Of a stretch of 64,000 nt of DNA, positions 48,137-57,500 are shown piece after piece (within the stretch, counting starts at the first letter, position 1; each line of letters opens with the position of its first letter). Origin of the DNA: Anthracocystis setariae (Eukaryota > Basidiomycota > Ustilaginomycetes > Ustilaginales > Ustilaginaceae); the NCBI GenBank assembly GCA_928724745.1, contig CAKMXJ010000021.1, positions 310,001 through 374,000 of the forward strand. Reading direction: 5' to 3'. The notes under the pieces are model-generated. The model saw nothing but the letters and a program-made list of their open reading frames with translations. It had not been told where the DNA came from and ran no database searches. A program made the translations under genes and the position numbers.

Positions 48137-51037
48137 ATGTCATCTGCAGATGCTGCCGACTATGGGTTCAAACGCTTCCGTGTAGCTCGGGCGTGCGTCG
48201 TGTGTCGGCTGCGCAAGACAAAGTGTAATGGCGAACAGCCTTGCGATCGCTGCAAAGCACATTCGGCAGAGTGCAAGTACGATGTCGTCGAGACTCCCGT
48301 GCCCAAACGTGCTGTTCGCAGCAACTCCAGTCTTGCCAGCAACGTGTCGGCTCGAACGATACGTCAAGATGGTACTGAAGAGGCCGAATCCGACCACGCC
48401 TCTGGTTCGCCTTCCGATAGTGCGGCTCAAGTTAGGGCTGCCAAGCGTCAGAAGCGCGCCATGATCGATCAGATCGCAGATCGTCGTTGGGGTGAACGTC
48501 ACCAGTCGCGTTCCCGCAATTCGGGCTACGTCATTCATCATCTCGACCTCTATGCGTCTATAGATCAAGACGAACCCACGGAAAACGACACCGAGTTGCA
48601 CACCGAAGATGGCATCCGCGCACACGATCAGAACACGGGCAACATGCAGTTCTACGGATTCACCTCCAACTTTAACTTTCAGCATCGTCTCGCACAAACC
48701 ATCGAAGCTCTCCACCTGCGCGAACAGTACGTCCTCAACCAAACCAACCACAACAGCAGCTCGCGAGCATGCGCAGACGCTGCACCAGCTAGCAGAACCA
48801 TGAACCGGCGCTCGTCCCACTTGCCCGAAAGCATGAAGATCTGGGGACACCAGGATATCATCTTGCGCGCCAACCTGTCCGAGAAGAGTTTCCCTACGCT
48901 GGATGCGTCCAACCATGCGGTGGGCGATTCGACGTTCCTACCACCTTCGATCGTGGACCGGTTCATCGAGAATTACATGACCCTGATCCAGCCCCAGCTC
49001 GGCGTGGTTCCGAAGCGTCAGATCCTCAAGTGGGTCAAGACTGCCAAGGCGCAGGGGTACCTTTCGCGTGGCTTCTTTGGTGCGCCTTCGGCGGCGGCGG
49101 CGGCGGCGGTGGGGGTAGGCGCTACGAACCATGCACAGTCCGGTCAGCGGACAGCACCGATCCGCACCAACGAGCTTGCGGCGATGTATGTGGTTCTCGC
49201 GCTGGGTGCACTGATGGATGAAGGTGACTGGGAGGATGTGCATGCGCCGGTGCCCATGACTAGGGAAGGCGCCATCGCGTGCGCCACAACACTGTTCCTG
49301 CTCGCCAAGAAACGGCTCGAGGAGATTGTGGAGAACTCGAGCATCCAGAGCGCGCGCTGTCTGGTGCTCATGGCGTTTTTCTCGCTGCAATGGTCCAGTC
49401 CCAACGTCGCCTACCTGTACATCGGCTATGCAGCACGCATGTGCATTTCGATTGGACTGCATCGCGAGACGTTCTACTCGCCCAGCAATGCGAAGAGCGT
49501 CGAGCATCGGCAGCTGTGGTGGACGTGCTACGGGATCGAGCGGATGATCTCGACGTACTTTGGGCAGGCGTCGGCGATTCGGGATGACGATGTGTCGGTT
49601 CGAATGCCACCGGCGGAGAATTCGCATGATGCGTATCTGTTGGTGTATGCGCAGATCACGCGCGTGTGCTCCGAGGTGTCGAAGCTGTCGGCGAATCCGC
49701 CGGCGAACGCACACGATGTGTTGTTGGCGTCGGAGCGGATGGAGGCGGAGATGCTTCGGATCCGTCAAGAGGCGCCCAGGGAGCTGGGCGTGGCTCTCGG
49801 CGATGGGTTCTGTCGCGATGCTGATGACGATTCGGATTCGTCGGATCTGGTGGTTCGACGGTACTCGGTTACGACGCTGTGGTGGTATCTTCGGCTGCTG
49901 ATCCATGCGCCGCTGGTGATCTTTGCGCTGTACTGCCGTTCGATTGGGAGCGAGATTCCGCGCAGTGTGCTGGACAAGACGCACAGTTCGGCGCGCGCGG
50001 GGCAGCAGATCATCGATGCGATCTCGAACGCGCGCAGCGACATGCCTCGACCCGGATTGGATAACATGCGGTTTGGAAGCTTCTACCTGGATTCGGCGTG
50101 TACGATCGTGCTGGCGGCGATCCTGTGCGAGCCGAGTCACCAGGAGAGGGCGTTCGAGTATCTGGCGGCGATCGATCGGGCGATCAAGTATTTGGAGAAA
50201 AAGGAGAGGATCTATGCGGATCACGGGACGACGGCGAGTTTGCATAAGGCGAGGGATTTGGTGGTGTTGGCAAGGCAGGTGGTGAGGGCGGCAGCGGGCG
50301 AGTCGGCGAGTGCCAGGGTGAGTGAGGGGAATGCGGTTAGGGTGAGGGGTGGTAGTGTGGCAGGAAGGGTGAATGGAGCGGTGGATGCGAGTGCGAGGGC
50401 GATGTCGCATCTGTCGAATGGGAGGTTGGCGTCCACTTTTTCGACGAGCTCGGAAAGGGGGACAGCAGCAGCAGCTGCTGCTGCTACAGGCGACAATGAC
50501 GCTTGTGAGAATGCGCTCATGTCGAGCAGTGCCGCAGAGGGGGTTGCGAGCTGTGACAGTCGGGTTGAGAGGAGCAGTTCGAACGATTTAGCGGTATCGG
50601 CTCTGCTGGGTCAAGCGCACACGGCGATGCGATCGCAAAGCATGGCAGGCGTCGAAGCGATGGCTCATACGGATGGTGGCAAGACGTACGCCACGGAGCG
50701 CGACGAATGGATGCAGTACTTTCTGTCCAACTTTGACTGGCTTGCGGGTGGCAGTCAATCGACTGCTCAGGTGGGGAGTGGGATGTCGAGCGTCCAGACG
50801 GGAGGTGGGGAGATGGCACCGCCTTCAGTGGTGAGTGGCAGGATGATCAGTAGGGGTGGGGTGCAGATGCATTCGCCCGCGTTGAGCTCACCAGGGTCGC
50901 AGTGCGGGCCTGCCTCGTTGAGCGAATTGGATATCGGGCTATTGATGGGTGGGGTTAGTGTGATGGAGGGGGTCAATGGACAGAGTGTCAGTACGGCAGC
51001 CGAGGTGCAGCGATCTGATTCTGGGTTCACAGTGTGA
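48137..51037 (+). CDS. Zn2Cys6 (Gal4-type) transcription factor
   Basis: Predicted nuclear regulator of 966 residues. The zinc cluster uses Cys20, 23, 30, 36, 39 and 46 (RACVVCRLRKTKC ... PCDRCKAHSAEC), followed by basic KRAVRS. The fungal transcription factor domain spans about 250-650: SIVDRFIENYMTLIQPQLG, a Gly/Ala run (GCG repeat, about 320), LYIGYAARMCISIGLHRE, and the HRQLWWTCYGIERMIS signature. The C-terminal third is Ser/Ala/Gly-rich, with WMQYFLSNFDWLAGG, an aromatic-acidic motif typical of activation regions. The frame is open two codons upstream only from a TTG, so the ATG at 48137 is taken as start. The target pathway is unknown. It is divergent to the Zn2Cys6 gene ending at 46140. 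Confidence 0.9.
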   Translation: MSSADAADYGFKRFRVARACVVCRLRKTKCNGEQPCDRCKAHSAECKYDVVETPVPKRAVRSNSSLASNVSARTIRQDGTEEAESDHASGSPSDSAAQVRAAKRQKRAMIDQIADRRWGERHQSRSRNSGYVIHHLDLYASIDQDEPTENDTELHTEDGIRAHDQNTGNMQFYGFTSNFNFQHRLAQTIEALHLREQYVLNQTNHNSSSRACADAAPASRTMNRRSSHLPESMKIWGHQDIILRANLSEKSFPTLDASNHAVGDSTFLPPSIVDRFIENYMTLIQPQLGVVPKRQILKWVKTAKAQGYLSRGFFGAPSAAAAAAVGVGATNHAQSGQRTAPIRTNELAAMYVVLALGALMDEGDWEDVHAPVPMTREGAIACATTLFLLAKKRLEEIVENSSIQSARCLVLMAFFSLQWSSPNVAYLYIGYAARMCISIGLHRETFYSPSNAKSVEHRQLWWTCYGIERMISTYFGQASAIRDDDVSVRMPPAENSHDAYLLVYAQITRVCSEVSKLSANPPANAHDVLLASERMEAEMLRIRQEAPRELGVALGDGFCRDADDDSDSSDLVVRRYSVTTLWWYLRLLIHAPLVIFALYCRSIGSEIPRSVLDKTHSSARAGQQIIDAISNARSDMPRPGLDNMRFGSFYLDSACTIVLAAILCEPSHQERAFEYLAAIDRAIKYLEKKERIYADHGTTASLHKARDLVVLARQVVRAAAGESASARVSEGNAVRVRGGSVAGRVNGAVDASARAMSHLSNGRLASTFSTSSERGTAAAAAAATGDNDACENALMSSSAAEGVASCDSRVERSSSNDLAVSALLGQAHTAMRSQSMAGVEAMAHTDGGKTYATERDEWMQYFLSNFDWLAGGSQSTAQVGSGMSSVQTGGGEMAPPSVVSGRMISRGGVQMHSPALSSPGSQCGPASLSELDIGLLMGGVSVMEGVNGQSVSTAAEVQRSDSGFTV

Positions 51038-51284
51038 GACGGTACAGTACTGTGTAATGCACTTTGGTTCATTGTAGTGGCAATATTAATAAACAGGTGG
51101 GTTGGCATGATGGCTGTGCAGCACAGGATGGTGTCAGCGGCGCTTTAGAATTTGAGTTTTGGCTTTCGGCGGTGGAGGCTGTGTGTGGTTGTTGGGGGCT
51201 AACACGTCGTCCAACGGTGCTCTGCATTTACGTTTTAAAGCACAGACCCTCACTTCTCTGCAACTTGTCTTTATCCACACCACA
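51038..51284. other. Short spacer between the Zn2Cys6 gene and the MINDY gene
   Basis: 247 bases that must hold both the upstream terminator and the MINDY promoter. It contains GGTACAGTACTGT at 51041-51053. The MINDY frame is open through part of it, but with no family similarity. Confidence 0.4.
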
Positions 51285-53921
51285 ATGAACGCAGCAGAAA
51301 CGATTGAAGAAACGCAATGGTCGCTCAAGGATATCGTATGGAACGGTGGCGAGTGTAAGATCATCACGCAGAACAAAAACGGGCCATGCTCGCTGATCGC
51401 GCTTTGCAACATTCTACTGCTTCGTGGCGAGCTGGTCATTACGCCACCGGATCGACCTGTGGTGTCGTACGACTACCTATCCCAACTCATCGCCGAACAC
51501 TTGCTAACCAAATCGGTAGAGGCGCATGGGTTGGAGGAGGCGCTTTCCATCCTACCCAGGACGCAGTACGGCTTGGATGTGGATGTCGGGTTCGACTCGA
51601 TCCGCTCGTTCAATGCGTCCAACACTGATGGCGGCAAGGGCGAACTCGCTCTTTTCAGATTATGCGACGTACCTCTCGTCCACGGTTGGTTGCCCGATCC
51701 CGAAGATGCACAGTTACACCATGCGGTGCAGGCTGCAGGCAGTTACAATCGTGCCACCGATATCGTGGTCCGAGGCGACGAGGCGGCCAATGGTGCCATC
51801 GTGCGCGATCGAGGTGTTGGTACCCTCGCTACCACGCTAGCCACGAATCATGAATGGACCGACGAACAACGCTCGACGATCCGCCAGGCACTTGCATTGC
51901 AGTCGTTCCTCACCACCGCTTCAACGCAGCTCACATACCATGGGCTGTTTGTACTGGCGCAAGAGCTGCCCCCCAATCAACCCGTGGCTTTGTTCCGAAA
52001 CTCACACCTCTCGGTGCTGTACAAGCGTGTCCCCTACCAAGTTGAGGGTGTTGATCAGTGTGACGAACCAACGCCACCGCTACCGACGTTGTTCACGTTG
52101 GCGACGGATTCGAGTTTTCTGTTGGAGGACGAGATTGTATGGGAGAGTTTGGTGGATGTGGACGGCGCGAGTAGTGAGTTTTATGATGGTCGTTTCCGCA
52201 AGGCGACGCTGCGGCAGGGGGATTATGTTGGGCGAGATGCTGATGGCGTTGGTGGAGGTCAAGGTAGTGGTGGTGGTGGTGGTGGTGGTGGGGGGCGGCA
52301 GCACGAGGATGCTGACTATGCGCTGGCGATGCAGATCTACCAGAACGATCAAGACCGACTGCACAGGGAGCAGCAAAGGAGGGCTAGGAGGAGGGATGAG
52401 AGGCAGATGCAACCGCAGTACCATCAGCAGCAGTATCGGCAGCAACGCCAGCGACATGGTGAGATGTTTGCCAATATGCCAACCGTGGTGTACGAGACGC
52501 CGAAAGAGGTGTTTACCACGATGCGGTACGAGGTCGAGCCGAGACAGCAAGGTGAGGATGCGTTGGTGATGTCGACGTTGATCCCGGCGCAGCTTAAGGA
52601 TGGAAATCAGGATTTGTTGGGTGGGTTGCAGGCGTTGTCGATCGGAGACTCTAAAGCTGCGGCAGCGGGATCGGCTGCGGTGCAGTCGACCAATCCGTTC
52701 CTAAGTGCTAGCGAGAATACCGCGGTGAACCGGCGAGTAGCGACGGGTACCAATCCGTTTCTCAGCAATAGTGAGGTTGGATCCGACTCGATGCAACGTC
52801 ACCGGTTGTATCGGCATATTCCACTGCTGGAGCAGCATCTGGAGCGACTGCGAGTGGCGGCGGGCGCCATGTGCCGTGCGTACTCGTCGGTGTGGCTCAC
52901 TTGGGTACTCGAGCGCGAAAGGGCGTTGGAGCCGGAGCGTATCCTGGAAGCCATCGAGTCGAGCCTGGCATCATGCACCGAGGATGATGCGCCCGGCATG
53001 GTCAAGGGGATCAGAGTGGCCATCGATAGGGGTGGCTCGATCAAAGTGACGAATCGCAGCATCAGTCCGTTTCCAAGCATGCTCGAGAATGGCGCGGTTG
53101 CAGCCCGACTTCCAGCGGTGCGGTTCGACTTTATGCCGACAAGGGTGAGGACGATGGATTTGGAGCCGGTGGTGTTCAACAAGACGGACGCACGCGGGTT
53201 TTACGAGGCGGCCAAGCAACGGGTTGGTGCGGATCCGAGTGTGCTGAGCGGAGTGAATGAGGGGGATGAGAGGTGTTTTGATGTGATCCTGTGGAATGAC
53301 GAGCAGACGGAGGATTTGGATGGGGATAATCAGACGAGGCGACTGGTGACCGAGTCGAGTTTGGCCAACATCCTTGTGGAGTACAAGCAGCGGGATGATG
53401 GGCGGTCGAGATTTGCGACGCCGAGGACGTCGACGGGCATGTTGGATGGGTTGCTGCGCAGGTGGTTGGTGAACAAGGGGGTGGTGGTCGAGGAGGATGT
53501 AGATGTGGATCATCTGTATCGGAGTGCGAGGGAGGCGAGTGTGCAGGTTTGGTTGTGCAATTCGTTGAGGGGAGTGTGGAAGGTGGAGGTGGTGGATGGG
53601 AATAGGAACTGGACTCTACCTGTTGCGCCAGTACCGGTGGCGGTGGCGGGTGCGGGTGAGCAGGGCAAGGTGGGTAAGAAGAAGAATAAGTTCTCGCAGC
53701 TAATCAAGCGCGGTGTTTCTGATGGTGGTTCAGGTGGGGGTGGTGGTTTGGAAGGTGGAAGTGCACCACCGCCAGTGGCTGAACAGGCGCAGACCAATGC
53801 AGTGCACGATCAGGTCATCGACGATCTTTACGGTCACAGACAGGAGGGCCGAGGCAAGCCCAAGGGTAAGAAGGGCAAGGGCAAGGGCAAGGAGAAGGAG
53901 AAGGATTGCGTTATCATGTAA
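51285..53921 (+). CDS. MINDY-family (FAM63) deubiquitinase with a C-terminal CaaX box
   Basis: MINDY enzymes are cysteine proteases that trim Lys48-linked ubiquitin chains. The protein has 878 residues. The MINDY catalytic domain is at residues 10-290: WSLKDIVWNGGECKIITQN, oxyanion Gln29, catalytic Cys35 in NKNGPCSLIALCN, and catalytic His241 in FRNSHLSVLY. A Gly run is followed by a MIU-like ubiquitin-binding helix (EDADYALAMQIYQND, about 340-355) and a Gln/Arg-rich segment. Two TNPFL repeats occur near 465 and 490. The segment from about 500 to 780 looks folded, but I do not recognise it. A Lys-rich tail ends in CVIM (Cys875), a farnesylation-type CaaX box next to a polybasic stretch, predicting membrane attachment. 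The ATG at 51285 gives the family N-terminus. Confidence 0.9.
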   Translation: MNAAETIEETQWSLKDIVWNGGECKIITQNKNGPCSLIALCNILLLRGELVITPPDRPVVSYDYLSQLIAEHLLTKSVEAHGLEEALSILPRTQYGLDVDVGFDSIRSFNASNTDGGKGELALFRLCDVPLVHGWLPDPEDAQLHHAVQAAGSYNRATDIVVRGDEAANGAIVRDRGVGTLATTLATNHEWTDEQRSTIRQALALQSFLTTASTQLTYHGLFVLAQELPPNQPVALFRNSHLSVLYKRVPYQVEGVDQCDEPTPPLPTLFTLATDSSFLLEDEIVWESLVDVDGASSEFYDGRFRKATLRQGDYVGRDADGVGGGQGSGGGGGGGGGRQHEDADYALAMQIYQNDQDRLHREQQRRARRRDERQMQPQYHQQQYRQQRQRHGEMFANMPTVVYETPKEVFTTMRYEVEPRQQGEDALVMSTLIPAQLKDGNQDLLGGLQALSIGDSKAAAAGSAAVQSTNPFLSASENTAVNRRVATGTNPFLSNSEVGSDSMQRHRLYRHIPLLEQHLERLRVAAGAMCRAYSSVWLTWVLERERALEPERILEAIESSLASCTEDDAPGMVKGIRVAIDRGGSIKVTNRSISPFPSMLENGAVAARLPAVRFDFMPTRVRTMDLEPVVFNKTDARGFYEAAKQRVGADPSVLSGVNEGDERCFDVILWNDEQTEDLDGDNQTRRLVTESSLANILVEYKQRDDGRSRFATPRTSTGMLDGLLRRWLVNKGVVVEEDVDVDHLYRSAREASVQVWLCNSLRGVWKVEVVDGNRNWTLPVAPVPVAVAGAGEQGKVGKKKNKFSQLIKRGVSDGGSGGGGGLEGGSAPPPVAEQAQTNAVHDQVIDDLYGHRQEGRGKPKGKKGKGKGKEKEKDCVIM

Positions 53922-54586
53922 GTAAGCGCTTGGGAAGAGCGCAAAGTGTGTTTCTATGATCACGGTACTGTAGTGGGAATACCATTCAGAATGACCATAT
54001 GATCGAACAAACAAAGAAGGAGACAAGTGTCGGTGTAGGAGTGGGGGATGGATGACCCTTTGGTGCCGAGTTTGTACGACAGAAGACGACGTTAGACGCA
54101 AGAAGAAAAAAAAAAAAAATTAAAGCTTTGGCTGACCAAGTGCATCACCGCCGCACCGCGCCGAGTCGGGTTGGAGCTTCTCTTGGTTCTTCTTGTCCAT
54201 CACATTGTCTTAAACCCTTCGCTCCCCACCGTCCCTGGAAAGCGCTGGTCGCAAACATCCACAAGCATGACAAAACCCTTTTAGACGCAAGCTCAGCGCA
54301 GTTCCTTTCAGGGAGATTCCAGGTCTAAGATCACATATGACGCCGACAAGGTTACAGTGATCGTTGGGCAACACACTTGCGCAATTCATTCCGCAACTCT
54401 CCAGTTGTCGGTCATGCTCGGTTTCCATTGCTCGGTTTCGATAGAATCCACTTTTCTGCTTCTTACGCTGCATTGCTGCTTGGTGCGCATCATACATGCA
54501 TGCCCTTTCTCGCATTCATATATTTAGACCTATCCCCACCATCCCCCGCCACATAGAACCAACCGATCTGCTACACTGCGAGCACG
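53922..54586. promoter_or_regulatory. Promoter region of the RdRP gene
   Basis: 665 bases. It includes GGTACTGTAG near 53964 and an A run (54105-54118). An ATATATTTA TATA-like word lies near 54518, about 70 bases ahead of the ATG. No gene is visible. Confidence 0.4.
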
Positions 54587-57500
54587 ATGGAGATCTACAT
54601 CAACCATATCGACTATTGGGTCAACGAAGAGGATCTATACAAGGAGATCTCGAATGCGCTCCATTCGCGGCCTGTTCGGCTGGCTGGCCAAGGGCTGACC
54701 AACTTCCGCTTGCTTGTTCCACGTACGAGCAGAGGCAAGCACAAGGGTTATGCCTTTCTCACGATCGGTGAAACCTCGACGGCGTCCGCGTTCCTCGAAT
54801 ATTGCTCCAACGATCGAAGTCGTAGACCACTCTGCATTGAACGTCAGGGTCAAGTCAACTACCTCAAACTCACCCCCAACGGTTACGGAGACGAACGCAT
54901 CGTCCGCGACCTCCTCACATATCCATACGAATCCTGGGAAGAGCGCCAGAGACGCCTCAGAGGAGAATCCAACAGTCCCAGCGAAGACGAACAGTCGGAT
55001 TCGAATCACTTGCTCCCCGCAGCCAACACCGTCGAACCTCCCGTCAAGGATACCGCCTACTATGTACGTGTCCAGTCGAGTGGCGCGACGTCACGCAAGA
55101 GGCGACCCGTGCACGAGGTCAAGAGCGATGGATTGTGGTCCAGTATCCAGTTCGGTGTGATTTGCGAAGATGGCTGTTTCTCAATCGAGGATTTCGACGT
55201 ACCTCCGACGCCATTGCCGTCCGGGTTCGATACCAAGTCGCAGACGCTTTCGTTTGGCGATAAGGACAACTCGGTTCGCATTCTGTTCAACAATATCGTC
55301 AGCTGGTCCATCGATCATGCGCAGACGGCGTTGACGTTTGAACTCGAGGATCCCGCCACCTTCATCCGACAGGGAAGGAACAGTACCGTGTTTGACTTTC
55401 TCAACAAGCCCGAACGCGAGGTTCACATTCGCCAGCGATACCGTTATCGGATCGCACACATTGGATGTCATTTCCGCGTGTGTTTCCAGACCAGTCGCGA
55501 TCTGGATTGGTTCTGTCTCGAGGCGCGGCCGTTTCTGAAGCGCGCAGGCAATCCGAGGGATGAACCGAGGAAGATCGTACGAAGGAACTTGACCGATCCG
55601 GCATTCTTCGAGGCGGTGGGGCAATTCTGCGCCAGTATCGATATCAGGGTCGCATTCCAGCTGGACAAGCTGTTCCGCAACGGACTTTACTCTCCCACCG
55701 TCCTCGAGACCGTCAAGGAACATACTCGCAGGATGATCAAGGCGCATGGGCCCAAATTTACCGCCAAGGTGCTCGAGAGCCTAGCAGCGACATCACGTCA
55801 GGTCCAGGTGCGCGACAGGAACACAAGGTGCCTGCTGGCTTCATCCAAGTTGAAGCAGCGCATTTTGGCCGAGGAGCAGCGAGTGCTTAGGCAAGGTGCT
55901 TCGAACGAGGACTATCTCGAGTCCAAGGTCGCCACGACCGCCACAGCGCAGGTGTACCATGTCACCATCACGCCCACGCGCGTCCTGCTCGATGGACCGT
56001 TTCTGGATTCTTCCAACAGGGTGTTGCGCATGTTTCCCGAGTTCGGCGCATACTTTATCCGCGTGGCGTTCTGCGACGAGGATGGGAACCGGTTCCCAGT
56101 CTCGCGCCATGATCTGGATGGGATCGATAGTGAGTCGTTTGTGCGGGAACGGATCGGCGCGCCTCTGAAGAAAGCGATCGCGATTGCTGGGCGTGGATTC
56201 AAAGCGCTCGCATGGTCCGGCTCCGGACTCGGAAGCCATCACATCTGGTTTGTCACCAGCTTTGTCGACAGCAACGGCAAGCGGTGGGACGCCGACTCCA
56301 TCCGCGCCTCGCTCGGTGATTTCAGTCGAGTCGAACACCTCCCTGCCCGCTACGGCGCGCGACTCTCGCAGGCATTCAGTGCAACCTCGTCCACGATCAA
56401 GATCGACGACCGCTGGACCAAGATCATCGCAGATACCGAGAGTACCGCGATCATGCCTGGCAGTGAGAAGAAAAAGTATCTCGTCACCGATGGTGTGGGT
56501 GAGATTTCGCGGGATCTGCTCAACGAGATCTGGCGCGAGCTGTGTTCAGTCAAAAACATGCGGAGGGAGTGGCAGGTATCGCAAAAGGATCCGGCACGCA
56601 TACCGTCGGCGATCCAGTTCCGATGTGGAGGAGCTAAGGGCGTGTTGTGCCTGAATCCCACGTTGGAGGGTAAGGTGATGAAGGTGAGGAACAGTATGAT
56701 CAAGTTCGCCGCGCCAGCGCATAGGGATTTGGAGGTGGCCGCGACGTCGTTCCGACCGCTGCCGGCGAGGTTGAATCGGCCGTTGATCAATGCGCTTGAG
56801 GATCTGGGGGTGGAGAAGGAGGTGTTTTTGGCATTGCAGAAGAAGGCGGTGGAGAATGCGCAGGCTGCGAGGCAGAGCTTTAAACGCGCGAGTCAATTGA
56901 TGGGCTCGTTTGCGCTGAGCGACACGGCCGAAGTGTACAAGCTCTTCCGTCGACTCGATACGCTACTGGGCATCCAGCCGGAGACGCTCGACCATGATGG
57001 GATCTTGCATCGCCTCATTACCATTGTCATCGCAGCGGCGCTGGGCGATCTCAAGCGAAAGGCTAGAATCCCTGTGGAGGGCGTCACGCTGATTGGCGTG
57101 ATCGACGAGTTCGAATTCCTCGGCAAGAACGAGATCTTTGCGCAGGTGAATGATCGGCAGGAGGGTGTGTTTAGGGTGATATCAGGACGGGTTATGGTGG
57201 GACGCAGTCCGACGATCCACCCGGGCGATGTGAGGGTGGTCAACGCTGTTGTGCCACCCAAAGGACATCCTCTGCTGGAACTGCGAAACGTCATCGTCTT
57301 CAACGCGTGTCGACAGGGACGACCGCTGCAAACCATCCTCAGCGGAGGCGATTTGGATGGCGATATCTATACGATCTACGAGAATCGCGAGCTGTTTCCG
57401 AGTCGGATCGAGAATCCGGGACAGTACAAGAACGTAGCGCCGCGTGCGCTTGCGCGGAGCTGTACGTTTGACGATCTGGCCGACTTTTTTGTCGACTATG

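Noticed and set aside
48938..50410. 490-residue minus-strand open frame inside the Zn2Cys6 gene
   Set aside because: Extremely Arg/His/Pro-rich antisense of a conserved fungal transcription factor domain.
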